A DNA stretch of 6,816 bases. It comes from Chloroflexota bacterium (GTDB taxonomy: Bacteria > Chloroflexota > Anaerolineae > Caldilineales > Caldilineaceae). Below are positions 1 to 6,816 of the stretch, in pieces (within the stretch, counting starts at the first letter, position 1; every line of letters starts with the position of its first letter). The notes beneath the pieces were generated by a model. The model did no database searches. It had not been told where the DNA came from and saw nothing but the letters and a program-made list of their open reading frames with translations. A program made the position numbers and the translations under genes. Where the stretch lies: the NCBI GenBank assembly GCA_003577005.1, contig QEUW01000402.1, positions 1 to 6,816 of the forward strand, given 5' to 3'.

Positions 1-898
<898 letters not shown>

Positions 899-902
<4 letters not shown>

Positions 903-1873
903 AGGGCGTACACTCCCTCTTCCACAGTCGCCGGGTCGGGAAAGGGGCTGGACTCGGCGTAATCGACGGCATCGGTTACTTCGACCTGGCAACGATGTTT
1001 GATCTCATCGAGCTCTGCCTGATCGAGCACCCCTTGTTCGAGCAGCCGCTCGGCATAACAGCGCACCGGGTCGCGCTGTTCCCATTCGACCAGCAGCTCG
1101 CGCGGGACATACTCGGCGCCGTCGTGGATGGCGTGACCCATCATGCGCATGGTCTTGGCCTCGATGAGGGTGGGGCCGCCGCCCTGGCGCGCCCGTTCCA
1201 CCGCCTCTTTGGTCACCCCATAGACCACTTCGACATCGTTGCCATCGACGATGAGACCTGGCATCCCATAGCCATCGGCGCGGCGGGCGATGTCGGGAAT
1301 CTTCATCTGCTGCGAGAGGGGGGTCGAGTAGGCGTACTGGTTGTTCTCTACAATCAGCACCAGAGGTGCGTGGTAGAGCGCCGCCATGTTCATCACTTCG
1401 TGAAAGAGACCCTCGCTGGTCGAGCCGTCGCCGATATAGGTGAGGCAGACGCGCGGCTCGTTACGGTAGAGAAAACTCATGGCCACCCCCAGCGCCACGG
1501 GCACCGACTGCGGCAGGTGGCTAATAAAGCCAATCAGGTTGAGGCTGAGGTCGCCGGCGCCGTGCATATTGGCATCGCGGCCGCGCGAAAAGCCGGTTTC
1601 ACGTGCCAGCAAATTGGCCATGACGCGCCGCGGCGTCAACCCGCGCAAGAGATAACAGCCCAGGTCGCGGTGCATGGGCGCGGCCACATCTTCGGGCGCC
1701 AGCGCAAAACCCGTGCCGACACTGATGGCCTCATGCCCACGCTGGCTAAACATCCCCCCCACGCCGCGCCCCTGTTTCCACAGCGCAACCGCCATTTCGT
1801 CCAGCGTCCTCGTCAACTGCATCCAATAGTAGACCTCGATTTTCTGGTCACAATTGAGTTCGTACTTCGTCAT
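899..1873 (-). CDS. 2-oxo acid dehydrogenase E1 component, alpha subunit
   Basis: Thiamine-diphosphate-binding alpha subunit of the E1 2-oxo acid dehydrogenase, 324 aa, a normal length. The ThDP/Mg motif is clear: GDG at 148-150 followed by ENN at 176-178 (GDG-x26-NN type). Other family blocks are QRGHEAISVGTGFAL (44-58), MHRDLGCYLLRG (67-78), the RxxNMHG region (99-105), and GHAIHDGAEYVP (246-257), which is the active-site loop carrying H247 and H250. The HRDLG and SHLPQSVPVALG segments look more like branched-chain E1 alpha (R-D-x-G; SSPxxTQxPxAxG) than classical pyruvate E1 alpha, while the NMHG block is common to both, so substrate is left open. The serine phosphorylated in mitochondrial E1 alpha loops is Ala248 here. 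The gene starts 39 bp after cmk and overlaps the beta gene by 4 bp. The upstream GGAG (1879-1876) is only 2 nt from the ATG, so ribosome loading may rely partly on read-through from cmk. Confidence 0.95.
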
Positions 1874-1912
1874 CGCTCCGTGGTCTCTGTGCTTTGTTTG
1901 GATGGACCTACC

Positions 1913-2692
1913 CTATGATTCTGTTTGTGACTGGTAACGGTGTGCTGCTGCCTTGACGATCTGGAGAACCACTTCGTCGGGCGAAAGCTGGGATGTATCA
2001 ATGATGACCGCATCGGCGGCAGGTCGCAAAGGTGAATGCGCCCTTTCGCTGTCGAAACGGTCGCGGCGAACCAGGTCGGCGAGAAGCTCCTCGTAAACGA
2101 CGTGCTCGCCGCGCGCCTGTTGCTCCTGGTAGCGCCGTCTGGCCCGCTCCTCTACAGACGCGTCGAGATAGATCTTGAGCGGGGCGTTGGGCATGACCAC
2201 TGTGCCGATATCGCGCCCAACCATGACGATGCCCGGTTTATCGCCAAGGCCGGCGCCATAATGCTGGCCGATCCGCCGCTGCTGGTGGCTTAGTGCAGAA
2301 CGCACCGCGGCATAGGCCGCAACTGCCGAAACGTTCTGATCAACCTGGGGCGTACGGATAAACCATGTGACATCCCGCCCATCCGCCAGGACGGTGATAT
2401 GGCGGCCATCGCGCTCGTTGACCTGGGGTGCAAGGATATCGATCCGGATTGCGCTGGCCAGTGCGCCGACCGCGCTTTCCTCCTCCACCGGGATCCCCCA
2501 CTCCAACGCCGCCCACGTGACGGCCCGGTAGAGGGCGCCCGTGTCGAAGTAGAGAAAATCGATCAAGGCAGCCAGACGATACCCGACCGTGCTCTTGCCG
2601 GAAGCAGCCGGCCCATCGATGGCGACTACGGCAGGGCGCAGACAGGCAAAAAGCGCCGCGGCATCCCCTTCGTACCTCTCCTGTTGCTTCAT
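1913..2692 (-). CDS. cmk: Cytidylate kinase
   Basis: CMP/dCMP kinase, which transfers a phosphate from ATP to (d)CMP for nucleotide recycling in the cytoplasm. At 259 aa it is longer than the usual 215-230. The surplus is a roughly 20-residue N-terminal lead before the first beta strand and a short polar tail. Diagnostic blocks are the P-loop GPAASGKS (27-34), FDTGALYRAVTW (49-60, nucleotide-monophosphate site), VTWFIRTPQVDQNVSAVAA (108-126), QRRIG (138-142), VGRDIGTVVMP (158-168), KIYLDASVEERARRRY (173-188) and the LID arginine/aspartate RRDRFDSERAHSPLRPA (209-225). The gene starts 6 nt after the rluB stop. An AGG at 2704-2702, 9 nt before the ATG and abutting the rluB stop, is the only Shine-Dalgarno-like element, which suggests translational coupling. 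rluB-cmk adjacency is widespread in bacteria and supports the call. Confidence 0.96.
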   Translation of the reverse strand: MKQQERYEGDAAALFACLRPAVVAIDGPAASGKSTVGYRLAALIDFLYFDTGALYRAVTWAALEWGIPVEEESAVGALASAIRIDILAPQVNERDGRHITVLADGRDVTWFIRTPQVDQNVSAVAAYAAVRSALSHQQRRIGQHYGAGLGDKPGIVMVGRDIGTVVMPNAPLKIYLDASVEERARRRYQEQQARGEHVVYEELLADLVRRDRFDSERAHSPLRPAADAVIIDTSQLSPDEVVLQIVKAAAHRYQSQTES

Positions 2693-2698
2693 ACTGGG

Positions 2699-3556
2699 CT
2701 ACCTGGCGTGCGGCGAGCGACGCCGGGTTGCACCGCGCCGGCCGCGCTCTGCCGAGGCGGATTGGATTGGTTTGCTTTGTTTTGCTGCGCCTGCGGGCTG
2801 CTCTGCCACCATCTGGCGCAGCGCGGTGATGTCACGCCGGCTCAAGGGTCGTGTTTCGCCCGCTTTGAGCGAGCCAAGCGTCAGCGGGCCGATCGCCCAG
2901 CGCACCAGCCGTAAGGTTGGATGGCCAATGGCTGCCGTCATGTGGCGGATCTGCCGTTTCTTGCCCTCGCGCAGCACAACCTCGAGCCAGACACCTTGTG
3001 TTGGGCCGGCGCCCAGGTTCAACTCAGCCGGCAACCGCTGGACGACGCGGATCGAGGCCGGCGCCGAGCGACCTTCGGGTAGGTCCACGCCGCGGCGAAA
3101 TTGCGCCAATGCCGATTCACCCGGACGTTGTTCCACCAGCACATAATAGGTCTTCGGGTGCTGAAAACGGGGGTGGGTAAGATGGTGCGCCAGTTCGCCA
3201 TCATCGGTGAGCAACATGAGCCCTTCGCTGTGCAAGTCGAGCCGGCCCACCGGGAAGACGCGTCGCATGCCAGCCGGCGCCAGGTCGAGCACCGTGGGCC
3301 GGCCATCGGGGTCGTCGCCGATATCTCCCAAAACCCCGCGCGGTTTGTGGACCATCAGATAAAGATGGCGCTGCGGGAGATGCACGGGCTTGCCGTCCAC
3401 TGTGATCTGGACCTGTTCCGGGTCAACTTTGGCGCCCAGTTCGCTAACAAGCCGGCCATTCACCCGCACTTTGCCCGCGGCGATCAGTTGTTCGCAGGCG
3501 CGGCGGCTGCCCACCCCGGCTGCGGCCATTACCTTTTGGAGACGTTCTTCGGCCAT
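2699..3556 (-). CDS. rluB: rRNA pseudouridine synthase, RsuA/RluB family with S4 domain
   Basis: Isomerises a specific uridine in rRNA to pseudouridine. By family context the likely target is 23S rRNA (E. coli U2605), but a 16S (RsuA-type) target cannot be excluded. The protein is 285 aa. The N-terminal S4 RNA-binding domain covers about 3-50 (ERLQKVMAAAGVGSRRACEQ, then GKVRVNG). The catalytic domain has GRLDLHSEGLMLLTDDGEL (104-122) with catalytic Asp107, then THPRFQHPKTYYV (127-139) and the late motif EGKKRQIRHM (197-206). The tail from about 254 is Ala/Gln then strongly Arg/Lys-rich (RGRRGATRRR), probably an RNA-contacting extension. I chose the ATG at 3556 (AAGG 5 nt upstream) rather than the in-frame TTG at 3589, because the latter sits on the -10 box of the predicted promoter. 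It is the first gene of a run rluB-cmk-E1 alpha-E1 beta. The family is certain; the exact rRNA site is inferred. Confidence 0.94.
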   Translation of the reverse strand: MAEERLQKVMAAAGVGSRRACEQLIAAGKVRVNGRLVSELGAKVDPEQVQITVDGKPVHLPQRHLYLMVHKPRGVLGDIGDDPDGRPTVLDLAPAGMRRVFPVGRLDLHSEGLMLLTDDGELAHHLTHPRFQHPKTYYVLVEQRPGESALAQFRRGVDLPEGRSAPASIRVVQRLPAELNLGAGPTQGVWLEVVLREGKKRQIRHMTAAIGHPTLRLVRWAIGPLTLGSLKAGETRPLSRRDITALRQMVAEQPAGAAKQSKPIQSASAERGRRGATRRRSPHAR

Positions 3557-3588
3557 GGTTGCCTTGTCTTCCACACACACTTGGTGCA

Positions 3589-3618
3589 ATTATACACGCG
3601 TTGCAACTCCTCAAGCAA
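3589..3618 (-). promoter_or_regulatory. Candidate sigma70-type promoter for the rluB-cmk-E1 operon
   Basis: A perfect TATAAT -10 hexamer reads on the minus strand at 3594-3589. A weak -35 (TTGCTT, 3618-3613) lies 18 bp upstream. Predicted transcription start is near 3582, giving a leader of roughly 25 nt to the rluB ATG at 3556. It sits in the 112-bp gap after the carboxypeptidase gene, which supports a separate transcription unit. The -10 match is seen directly; promoter activity is inferred. Confidence 0.6.
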
Positions 3619-3638
3619 CCCTGCCAGCCGCCATGTAA

Positions 3639-3659
3639 GGGCAAGATGACATCTTACCC
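3639..3659 (-). repeat. Imperfect hairpin downstream of the carboxypeptidase gene
   Basis: Two 10-nt arms (3639-3648 and 3650-3659) are complementary apart from one position, which becomes a G-U wobble in the minus-strand transcript. In RNA this gives a stem of about 9 bp with a 3-nt loop, beginning about 10 nt after the stop codon of the carboxypeptidase gene. It is not followed by a U-run (the next bases read UUACAUGG), so it is a poor intrinsic terminator. It may serve as a 3'-end stabilising hairpin, a factor-dependent pause, or a dyad upstream of the rluB promoter. Confidence 0.45.
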
Positions 3660-3668
3660 CGCTGATTA

Positions 3669-4862
3669 TCACCAGAGTACAAGCGTCTGCGTACCAATCA
3701 CAGTGTCCCCCAGACGCCACTCGACCACGCCGACCTCCATCCCCGGCGACCAGACGACACCGGCGCCGGGCAACTTGACTCGCCGGTAACTGTGCAGTTG
3801 GAATGTCTCCCACGGCCGCAGCAACATGGCCGGCGCCCCACCCACCGGGCGTAGATACCAGAGATCACCATTCGGCGCGTAAAGCCGATTGAGATGCGCC
3901 AGCCCCTCCAGGCCAGGGATCGCCCATTGATAGCCGGTGCGATAGTAAGCGTAGAGCGCACGCACATCCGCATAACGATCCCGGCTCCCCAGCACGATGA
4001 TGATCACCTGGCGGCCATTGCGTTGGATATTGGCAATGAGTCCCTGGCCCGCCGCCTCCGAGGTGCCCGTCTTGACCCCAATCGCACCGGGAAAGGTGAG
4101 CAGCAGTTCATTGGTGTTGCGCAGAACATGACCGGCGACGGTGGTCTCCACGGTTTGCACCATCTGCCGGAAGAGCGGATATTCCCACAGCCGCAGGGTT
4201 AAGACCAGCAGGTCTGCGGCGCTGCTCTGCTGACCGGGCTCGTCAAGCCCATGGGGATTGACAAAGTGTGTCTGCGCCAGCGCCAGTTCAGCCGCCCGTT
4301 CGTTCATCTGCCCCACAAAGCGGTCAACTGTACCAGCAGCGCTGCGGGCAAGGGTCATGGCGGCGTCGTTGCCGCTGGCGACCAGCAGCCCCCACAACAG
4401 ATCTTCAACCGTCAGCCGTTCGCCGGCAGCCAGCCCCATGCTGGCGTCACCCACCAGGTCGGCGCTGATAACCGTCACGGTGCGAGTCAATTCGTTGCGT
4501 TCAAAGACCAGGAGCGCGGTCATGAGTTTGGCAAGGCTGGCAGGTGGGCGCGGTGTATCGATCTGCTCGGCCAGCAAGAGCCGGTTCGCATCCAGATCGT
4601 AGACGAGATAGGCGCGCGCGCTGACCGCCGGCGCCTCTTGAGCAGTTGACCAGACCCGCAGTTGTCCCACCGTCGCCGCCTGAGCCGGGGCGTAGGGCCG
4701 ATCCACCAGCCGGGGCGGGGCAAAGCCGCTGAGAAACAAGGCGGCGACCAGTAGGAGACAAAACGGGAGCGCTGCCAAATTCTGTTTTCGCACGCTCTGC
4801 ACCCATTCCCTACTCCCCGCTCCCCATTCCCCATTCGAGACCACTCTGCACCTGTCGATCAC
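3669..4862 (-). CDS. dacA: D-alanyl-D-alanine carboxypeptidase, peptidase family S11 (PBP5/DacA type)
   Basis: Low-molecular-weight penicillin-binding protein that removes the terminal D-Ala from peptidoglycan pentapeptides outside the membrane. In numbering of the 397-aa reading frame, the three penicillin-binding motifs are intact: SLAK (S109 nucleophile, K112), SGN (163-165, in VASGNDAAM) and KTG (264-266, in IGVKTGTSEAAG). NPHGLDEPG (202-210) is also typical of the family. An export signal is visible: basic VRKQN, a hydrophobic stretch of about 20 residues (29-48), and possible cleavage near APAQA (58-62). The last ~90 residues look like a beta-rich C-terminal domain; I see no amphipathic C-terminal membrane anchor. 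The first GTG (4862) overlaps the dehydrogenase stop as GTGA but has a poor Shine-Dalgarno. In-frame GTGs at 4844, 4802 and 4793 are alternatives. The 4802 start leaves a cleaner signal peptide and has GGGGAG 10 nt upstream, supplied by the heptamer repeat. DacA, DacB and DacF cannot be told apart here. Confidence 0.93.
   Translation of the reverse strand: MIDRCRVVSNGEWGAGSREWVQSVRKQNLAALPFCLLLVAALFLSGFAPPRLVDRPYAPAQAATVGQLRVWSTAQEAPAVSARAYLVYDLDANRLLLAEQIDTPRPPASLAKLMTALLVFERNELTRTVTVISADLVGDASMGLAAGERLTVEDLLWGLLVASGNDAAMTLARSAAGTVDRFVGQMNERAAELALAQTHFVNPHGLDEPGQQSSAADLLVLTLRLWEYPLFRQMVQTVETTVAGHVLRNTNELLLTFPGAIGVKTGTSEAAGQGLIANIQRNGRQVIIIVLGSRDRYADVRALYAYYRTGYQWAIPGLEGLAHLNRLYAPNGDLWYLRPVGGAPAMLLRPWETFQLHSYRRVKLPGAGVVWSPGMEVGVVEWRLGDTVIGTQTLVLW
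4802..4836 (-). repeat. Heptanucleotide tandem repeat (5 x 7 bp) in the carboxypeptidase start region
   Basis: On the minus strand from 4836 the sequence falls into five contiguous 7-mers: GAATGGG, GAATGGG, GAGCGGG, GAGTAGG, GAATGGG. Three are identical and two differ at two positions each. The array lies in the first 20 codons of the longest carboxypeptidase frame, where it encodes NGEWGAGSREW. It resembles the short tandemly repeated repetitive (STRR) heptamers known from filamentous cyanobacteria. Its GGGGAG segment (4818-4813) could act as a Shine-Dalgarno for the GTG at 4802. Confidence 0.85.
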
Positions 4863-5839
4863 GGCTGGATCAAGACCTTGAGCACGCCCTTGTGACCGGC
4901 GTGCTTGAGGGCGGCCACCGCTGCATCTAGTGGAAAGCGGGCCTGGATCAATGGGCGTACCTGGACGCGCCCAGTAGCCAGCAAGTTCAGCGCTGGTGGA
5001 AAGGGACCGCAGCGGCTGCCCACCACGGTGATCTCATCGACCACGAGCTGGCTGGCATCGAACGCGGGGAGGACACCGGCAAAGGTGCTCTTGAGCACGA
5101 GCGTCCCCATTGGCCGCACCAACCGCAACGCCTGGGCAAAACCACCCGGCGCACCGGTGGCTTCCACAACGAGGTCAGCCGGACGGGTGCATAGTTCCTC
5201 AAACTGTTCTGGCGTCGGAACCATTGCCTGTTGGACACCCAGGTCGCGCAGGATCTGAAGCTTGGCCGGGTGACGACCAAGGACGGTGAGATCGCACCCG
5301 GTCAATGCCAGCACCTGGGCTATGAGCAGTCCCAGCCGCCCATCCCCCACCACAAAGACACGGCTTGCCGGCGTCACCCGCACCTGTTCCAGGATCTCCA
5401 GCGCCGCGGCCAGCGGCTCGGCAAAGACCGCCTCCTCATCGGCCAGGTCATCGGGCACCCGATGCAGATTTGCCAGCGGCAGTGTCAGGTAATCGGCGAA
5501 GGCGCCATCGCGACCGATGATCCCCAGGCTCTGGCGGGTGCGGCAATGTTTGCCCAATCCGCGGCGGCAGAGGTCACAGCGCCCGCAGCCGATGTTGAGT
5601 TCGCCTACGACTCTGCGGCCAACCCACTCCGGCGCCCCCGGCGCCTCCACCACCGTGCCGACAAACTCATGGCCCAGAACGCCACGATAGCCGCCTTTGT
5701 AGCCGGCCACCAGTTGCAGATCGGTGGAGCAGACACCGGCCAGGTGGATGCGGACCAGCGCCCCGCCCGTTTGCGGTTGTGGCGCCGGATAGTCGGCGCG
5801 CAGTTGTGGACCCTCATCCGTGAGCACAAGCGCCCGCAT
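4859..5839 (-). CDS. Zinc-dependent medium-chain dehydrogenase (alcohol/sorbitol/threonine dehydrogenase-like)
   Basis: MDR-superfamily NAD(P)-dependent dehydrogenase, 326 aa from the ATG at 5839. The N-terminal GroES-like domain carries the catalytic zinc set: C37 (GVCSTDLQL), H57-E58 (LGHEFVG) and E141 (VFAEPLAAALE). The structural zinc lobe is intact with C85, C88, C91 and C99 (CGRCDLCRRGLGKHC). The Rossmann fold follows with GDGRLG (165-170). The residues after its second strand read LGRHPAK; an Arg there instead of an Asp hints at NADP(H) preference, which is inference only. The substrate is unknown; the sequence looks like a polyol/threonine/alcohol dehydrogenase and has no substrate-specific signature I recognise. 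The ATG has a strong GAGGGAG Shine-Dalgarno (5850-5844); the longer frame would need a TTG at 5854. It is the first gene after the secF terminator, and its TGA overlaps the GTG of the carboxypeptidase gene, so the two are probably co-transcribed. Confidence 0.92.
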   Translation of the reverse strand: MRALVLTDEGPQLRADYPAPQPQTGGALVRIHLAGVCSTDLQLVAGYKGGYRGVLGHEFVGTVVEAPGAPEWVGRRVVGELNIGCGRCDLCRRGLGKHCRTRQSLGIIGRDGAFADYLTLPLANLHRVPDDLADEEAVFAEPLAAALEILEQVRVTPASRVFVVGDGRLGLLIAQVLALTGCDLTVLGRHPAKLQILRDLGVQQAMVPTPEQFEELCTRPADLVVEATGAPGGFAQALRLVRPMGTLVLKSTFAGVLPAFDASQLVVDEITVVGSRCGPFPPALNLLATGRVQVRPLIQARFPLDAAVAALKHAGHKGVLKVLIQP

Positions 5840-5843
5840 CACT

Positions 5844-5850
5844 CTCCCTC
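5844..5850 (-). promoter_or_regulatory. Ribosome-binding site of the dehydrogenase gene
   Basis: GAGGGAG on the minus strand lies 4 nt before the ATG at 5839 when counted from its last base, or 7 nt when counted from its GAGG part. It is one of the two best Shine-Dalgarno matches in the window and decides the ATG over the upstream TTG (5854) and the adjacent GTG (5842). Confidence 0.7.
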
Positions 5851-5880
5851 GCAAAAGAAGCTCTCCAGGATTTGCTTGGG

Positions 5881-5908
5881 TTTATCCGCAAATTTCACAG
5901 GTTGGCAA
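5881..5908 (-). promoter_or_regulatory. Candidate promoter for the dehydrogenase-carboxypeptidase unit
   Basis: On the minus strand a -35-like TTGCCA (5908-5903, 5 of 6 to TTGACA) is followed 16 bp later by GATAAA (5886-5881, 4 of 6 to TATAAT). A start near 5874 would leave a leader of about 35 nt to the ATG at 5839. It lies just downstream of the secF terminator, where a new promoter is needed. This is a motif match only. Confidence 0.45.
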
Positions 5909-5925
5909 GAGCGGAATCTGCGGAT
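5884..5925. repeat. Split inverted repeat flanking the candidate -35 box, plus adjacent palindrome
   Basis: ATCCGCA at 5884-5890 and its exact complement TGCGGAT at 5919-5925 are separated by 28 bp that contain the candidate -35. The right arm runs into a perfect 10-bp palindrome, GGATCGATCC, at 5922-5931. Such spacing could be a pair of operator half-sites, but 7-bp arms also arise by chance. Confidence 0.35.
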
Positions 5926-5953
5926 CGATCCCCGTCAAAAGCGGTAGAGCTAC

Positions 5954-5986
5954 AAAAGAAAACGGCGAAGCCAGATCGCTTCGCCG
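5954..5986 (-). terminator. Rho-independent terminator after secF
   Basis: On the minus strand a perfect 9-bp GC-rich stem (CGGCGAAGC, 5986-5978, with GCTTCGCCG, 5971-5963) closes a 6-nt loop and is followed at once by TTTTCTTTT (5962-5954). It starts 20 nt after the secF stop. This is the clearest intrinsic terminator in the window and separates the sec unit from the dehydrogenase unit. Confidence 0.93.
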
Positions 5987-6006
5987 CACGACAACGAACG
6001 CTACAA

Positions 6007-6816
6007 TCAGGCCAGCGCGGCCTGTCCATCGACCGGGGTAGCTGACGACCGCTCGCGGTGGAGCAACGAGCCTTCGTCCCACGCAACCAGGAGCGGCGAA
6101 GCATTGAAGATAGAGCTGTACATACCGGAGATGATGCCAACCACGAGCACAGCCGCAAACTGGCGTACAGTCGGGCCACCCAAGACCAGCACCGCAACCA
6201 GGGTGAGTAGTGTGGTGATCACCGTGCCAAGCGACCGTTGGAAGGTCTCCACAATGCTGCGGTTGGTCAGCAGCGCCATGCCTTCGCCACGGTAGCGCCT
6301 AAAGTTTTCGCGGATACGGTCAAACACGACGATGGTATCATTGACGCTGTAACCGATGACCGTCAAAATTGCGGTGAGGAAGAGAGCATCCAGCTCCCAA
6401 CCGGCGATGAGATTCATGATACAAACAAAAGAGAGGGTCACCAACACGTCGTGAATCAAGGCGATCACAGCACAGGCGCCATAACGGAAAGGGTGCGACA
6501 CCTGGCGGAAGACAAACCAGATATAAAGCAAGATCAGCAGCGAGGCAATAGCAACGGCGACGATGGCCGCACGGCCAACTTCGGCGCCGACGGCAGGGCC
6601 AATGGTACGGAAGGAGAGATCTTCAAATGCACCCAGTTGCTCGGTGATACGGCTCTCAAGCGCCAGCTTCTGCTGCTCATCGATCGCCTCAAATTTCACC
6701 TGTACCGTACGGTCATCCTGGACATGAAAAGCGGTAGGCGTCCGGTAGCCGGCTTCGACGAAGAGTTGGCGCACATCGGCCAGCGGCATATCGCGCTCAA
6801 AGCGCATCTCCCAGAG
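6007..6816 (-). CDS. secF: Protein-export membrane protein SecF (5'-truncated by window edge)
   Basis: SecF subunit of the SecDF complex, an inner-membrane RND-fold motor that uses the proton gradient to pull preproteins out of SecYEG. The window holds the C-terminal 269 residues. The first visible residues, [10 protein letters not shown], correspond to the segment following the DFTGG motif, so the first transmembrane helix and about 40-60 residues are missing. The small extracytoplasmic domain covers about 4-75, then [10 protein letters not shown] (71-80). Hydrophobic segments lie near 84-104, 113-137, 144-163, 199-213 and 218-246, matching the five remaining helices. The SecF signature [17 protein letters not shown] (155-171) carries the conserved Asp160 and Asp166. 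The ending [16 protein letters not shown] is also typical. The gene is closed by the terminator 20 nt downstream. A separate secD just upstream is expected but not visible. Confidence 0.97.
   Translation of the reverse strand, partial: LWEMRFERDMPLADVRQLFVEAGYRTPTAFHVQDDRTVQVKFEAIDEQQKLALESRITEQLGAFEDLSFRTIGPAVGAEVGRAAIVAVAIASLLILLYIWFVFRQVSHPFRYGACAVIALIHDVLVTLSFVCIMNLIAGWELDALFLTAILTVIGYSVNDTIVVFDRIRENFRRYRGEGMALLTNRSIVETFQRSLGTVITTLLTLVAVLVLGGPTVRQFAAVLVVGIISGMYSSIFNASPLLVAWDEGSLLHRERSSATPVDGQAALA

Noticed and set aside
995..1918. Plus-strand open frame of 307 codons opposite E1 alpha
   Set aside because: It lies wholly antisense to a gene with unmistakable ThDP motifs. Its translation is His/Gly/Arg-rich with no recognisable domain, as expected from the complement of GC-biased codons.
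3557..3589. Longer rluB start (TTG at 3589)
   Set aside because: The codon coincides with the edge of the TATAAT box, so it would lie upstream of the predicted transcript start. The extra residues do not belong to the S4 domain.
3101..3649. Plus-strand open frame over the rluB 5' half and promoter
   Set aside because: Antisense to the S4 and catalytic domains of rluB, with low-complexity composition and no recognisable family.
5840..5854. Longer dehydrogenase start (TTG at 5854)
   Set aside because: It would swallow the excellent GAGGGAG ribosome-binding site. The ATG at 5839 begins right at the family's usual first beta strand (MRALVLTDEG).
5911..5938. TTGACG (5938-5933, minus strand) as a -35 box
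   Set aside because: It is a good -35 match, but the hexamer about 17 bp downstream is TCCGCT, nothing like a -10. The TTGCCA/GATAAA pair is better.
5231..5947. Plus-strand open frame of 238 codons opposite the dehydrogenase
   Set aside because: Antisense to a complete MDR dehydrogenase, it runs through the promoter and ends beside the secF terminator. It has no domain or ribosome-binding support.

Overview
The window is a compact, GC-rich bacterial chromosome segment (about 60% GC by eye). Every convincing gene lies on the minus strand, so transcription runs from high to low coordinates. The gene set is housekeeping: protein export, cell wall, rRNA modification, nucleotide metabolism and central carbon metabolism. 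I see no plasmid, phage, transposon, CRISPR or RNA-gene signature. The protein sequences, the D-Ala-D-Ala carboxypeptidase / rluB / cmk neighbourhood and a cyanobacteria-like heptanucleotide repeat fit a deep-branching, possibly filamentous lineage such as Chloroflexota (Caldilinea/Anaerolinea type). That placement is inference from overall feel, not from a marker gene.

Layout in transcription order. (1) 6816-6007: the C-terminal 269 residues of SecF, closed by a strong intrinsic terminator at 5986-5954. (2) 5953-5840: an intergenic regulatory region with a candidate promoter, a split inverted repeat and a clear Shine-Dalgarno. (3) 5839-3669: a two-gene unit, a zinc-dependent MDR dehydrogenase and a PBP5-type D-alanyl-D-alanine carboxypeptidase. 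The pair overlaps as GTGA, and a 5 x 7-bp tandem repeat sits in the carboxypeptidase start region. (4) 3668-3557: a 112-bp gap with an imperfect hairpin and a perfect TATAAT -10 box. (5) 3556-1: a tight four-gene run, rluB, cmk and the alpha and beta subunits of a thiamine-diphosphate 2-oxo acid dehydrogenase E1. The beta gene leaves the window about 25-40 codons before its expected end, so an E2 acyltransferase gene is the expected next neighbour.

How the genes work together: secF would normally follow secD and forms the SecDF export motor. The exported carboxypeptidase would depend on that Sec route. RluB and Cmk form a familiar growth-related pair (ribosome maturation and CMP/dCMP phosphorylation), and here they are fused transcriptionally to a keto-acid dehydrogenase. 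The carboxypeptidase - rluB - cmk order resembles the dac-spm-rluB / rluB-cmk neighbourhood of Firmicutes.

I found no evidence of an undescribed defence, mobile or biosynthetic system. The most unusual element is the heptamer repeat at the start of the carboxypeptidase gene.
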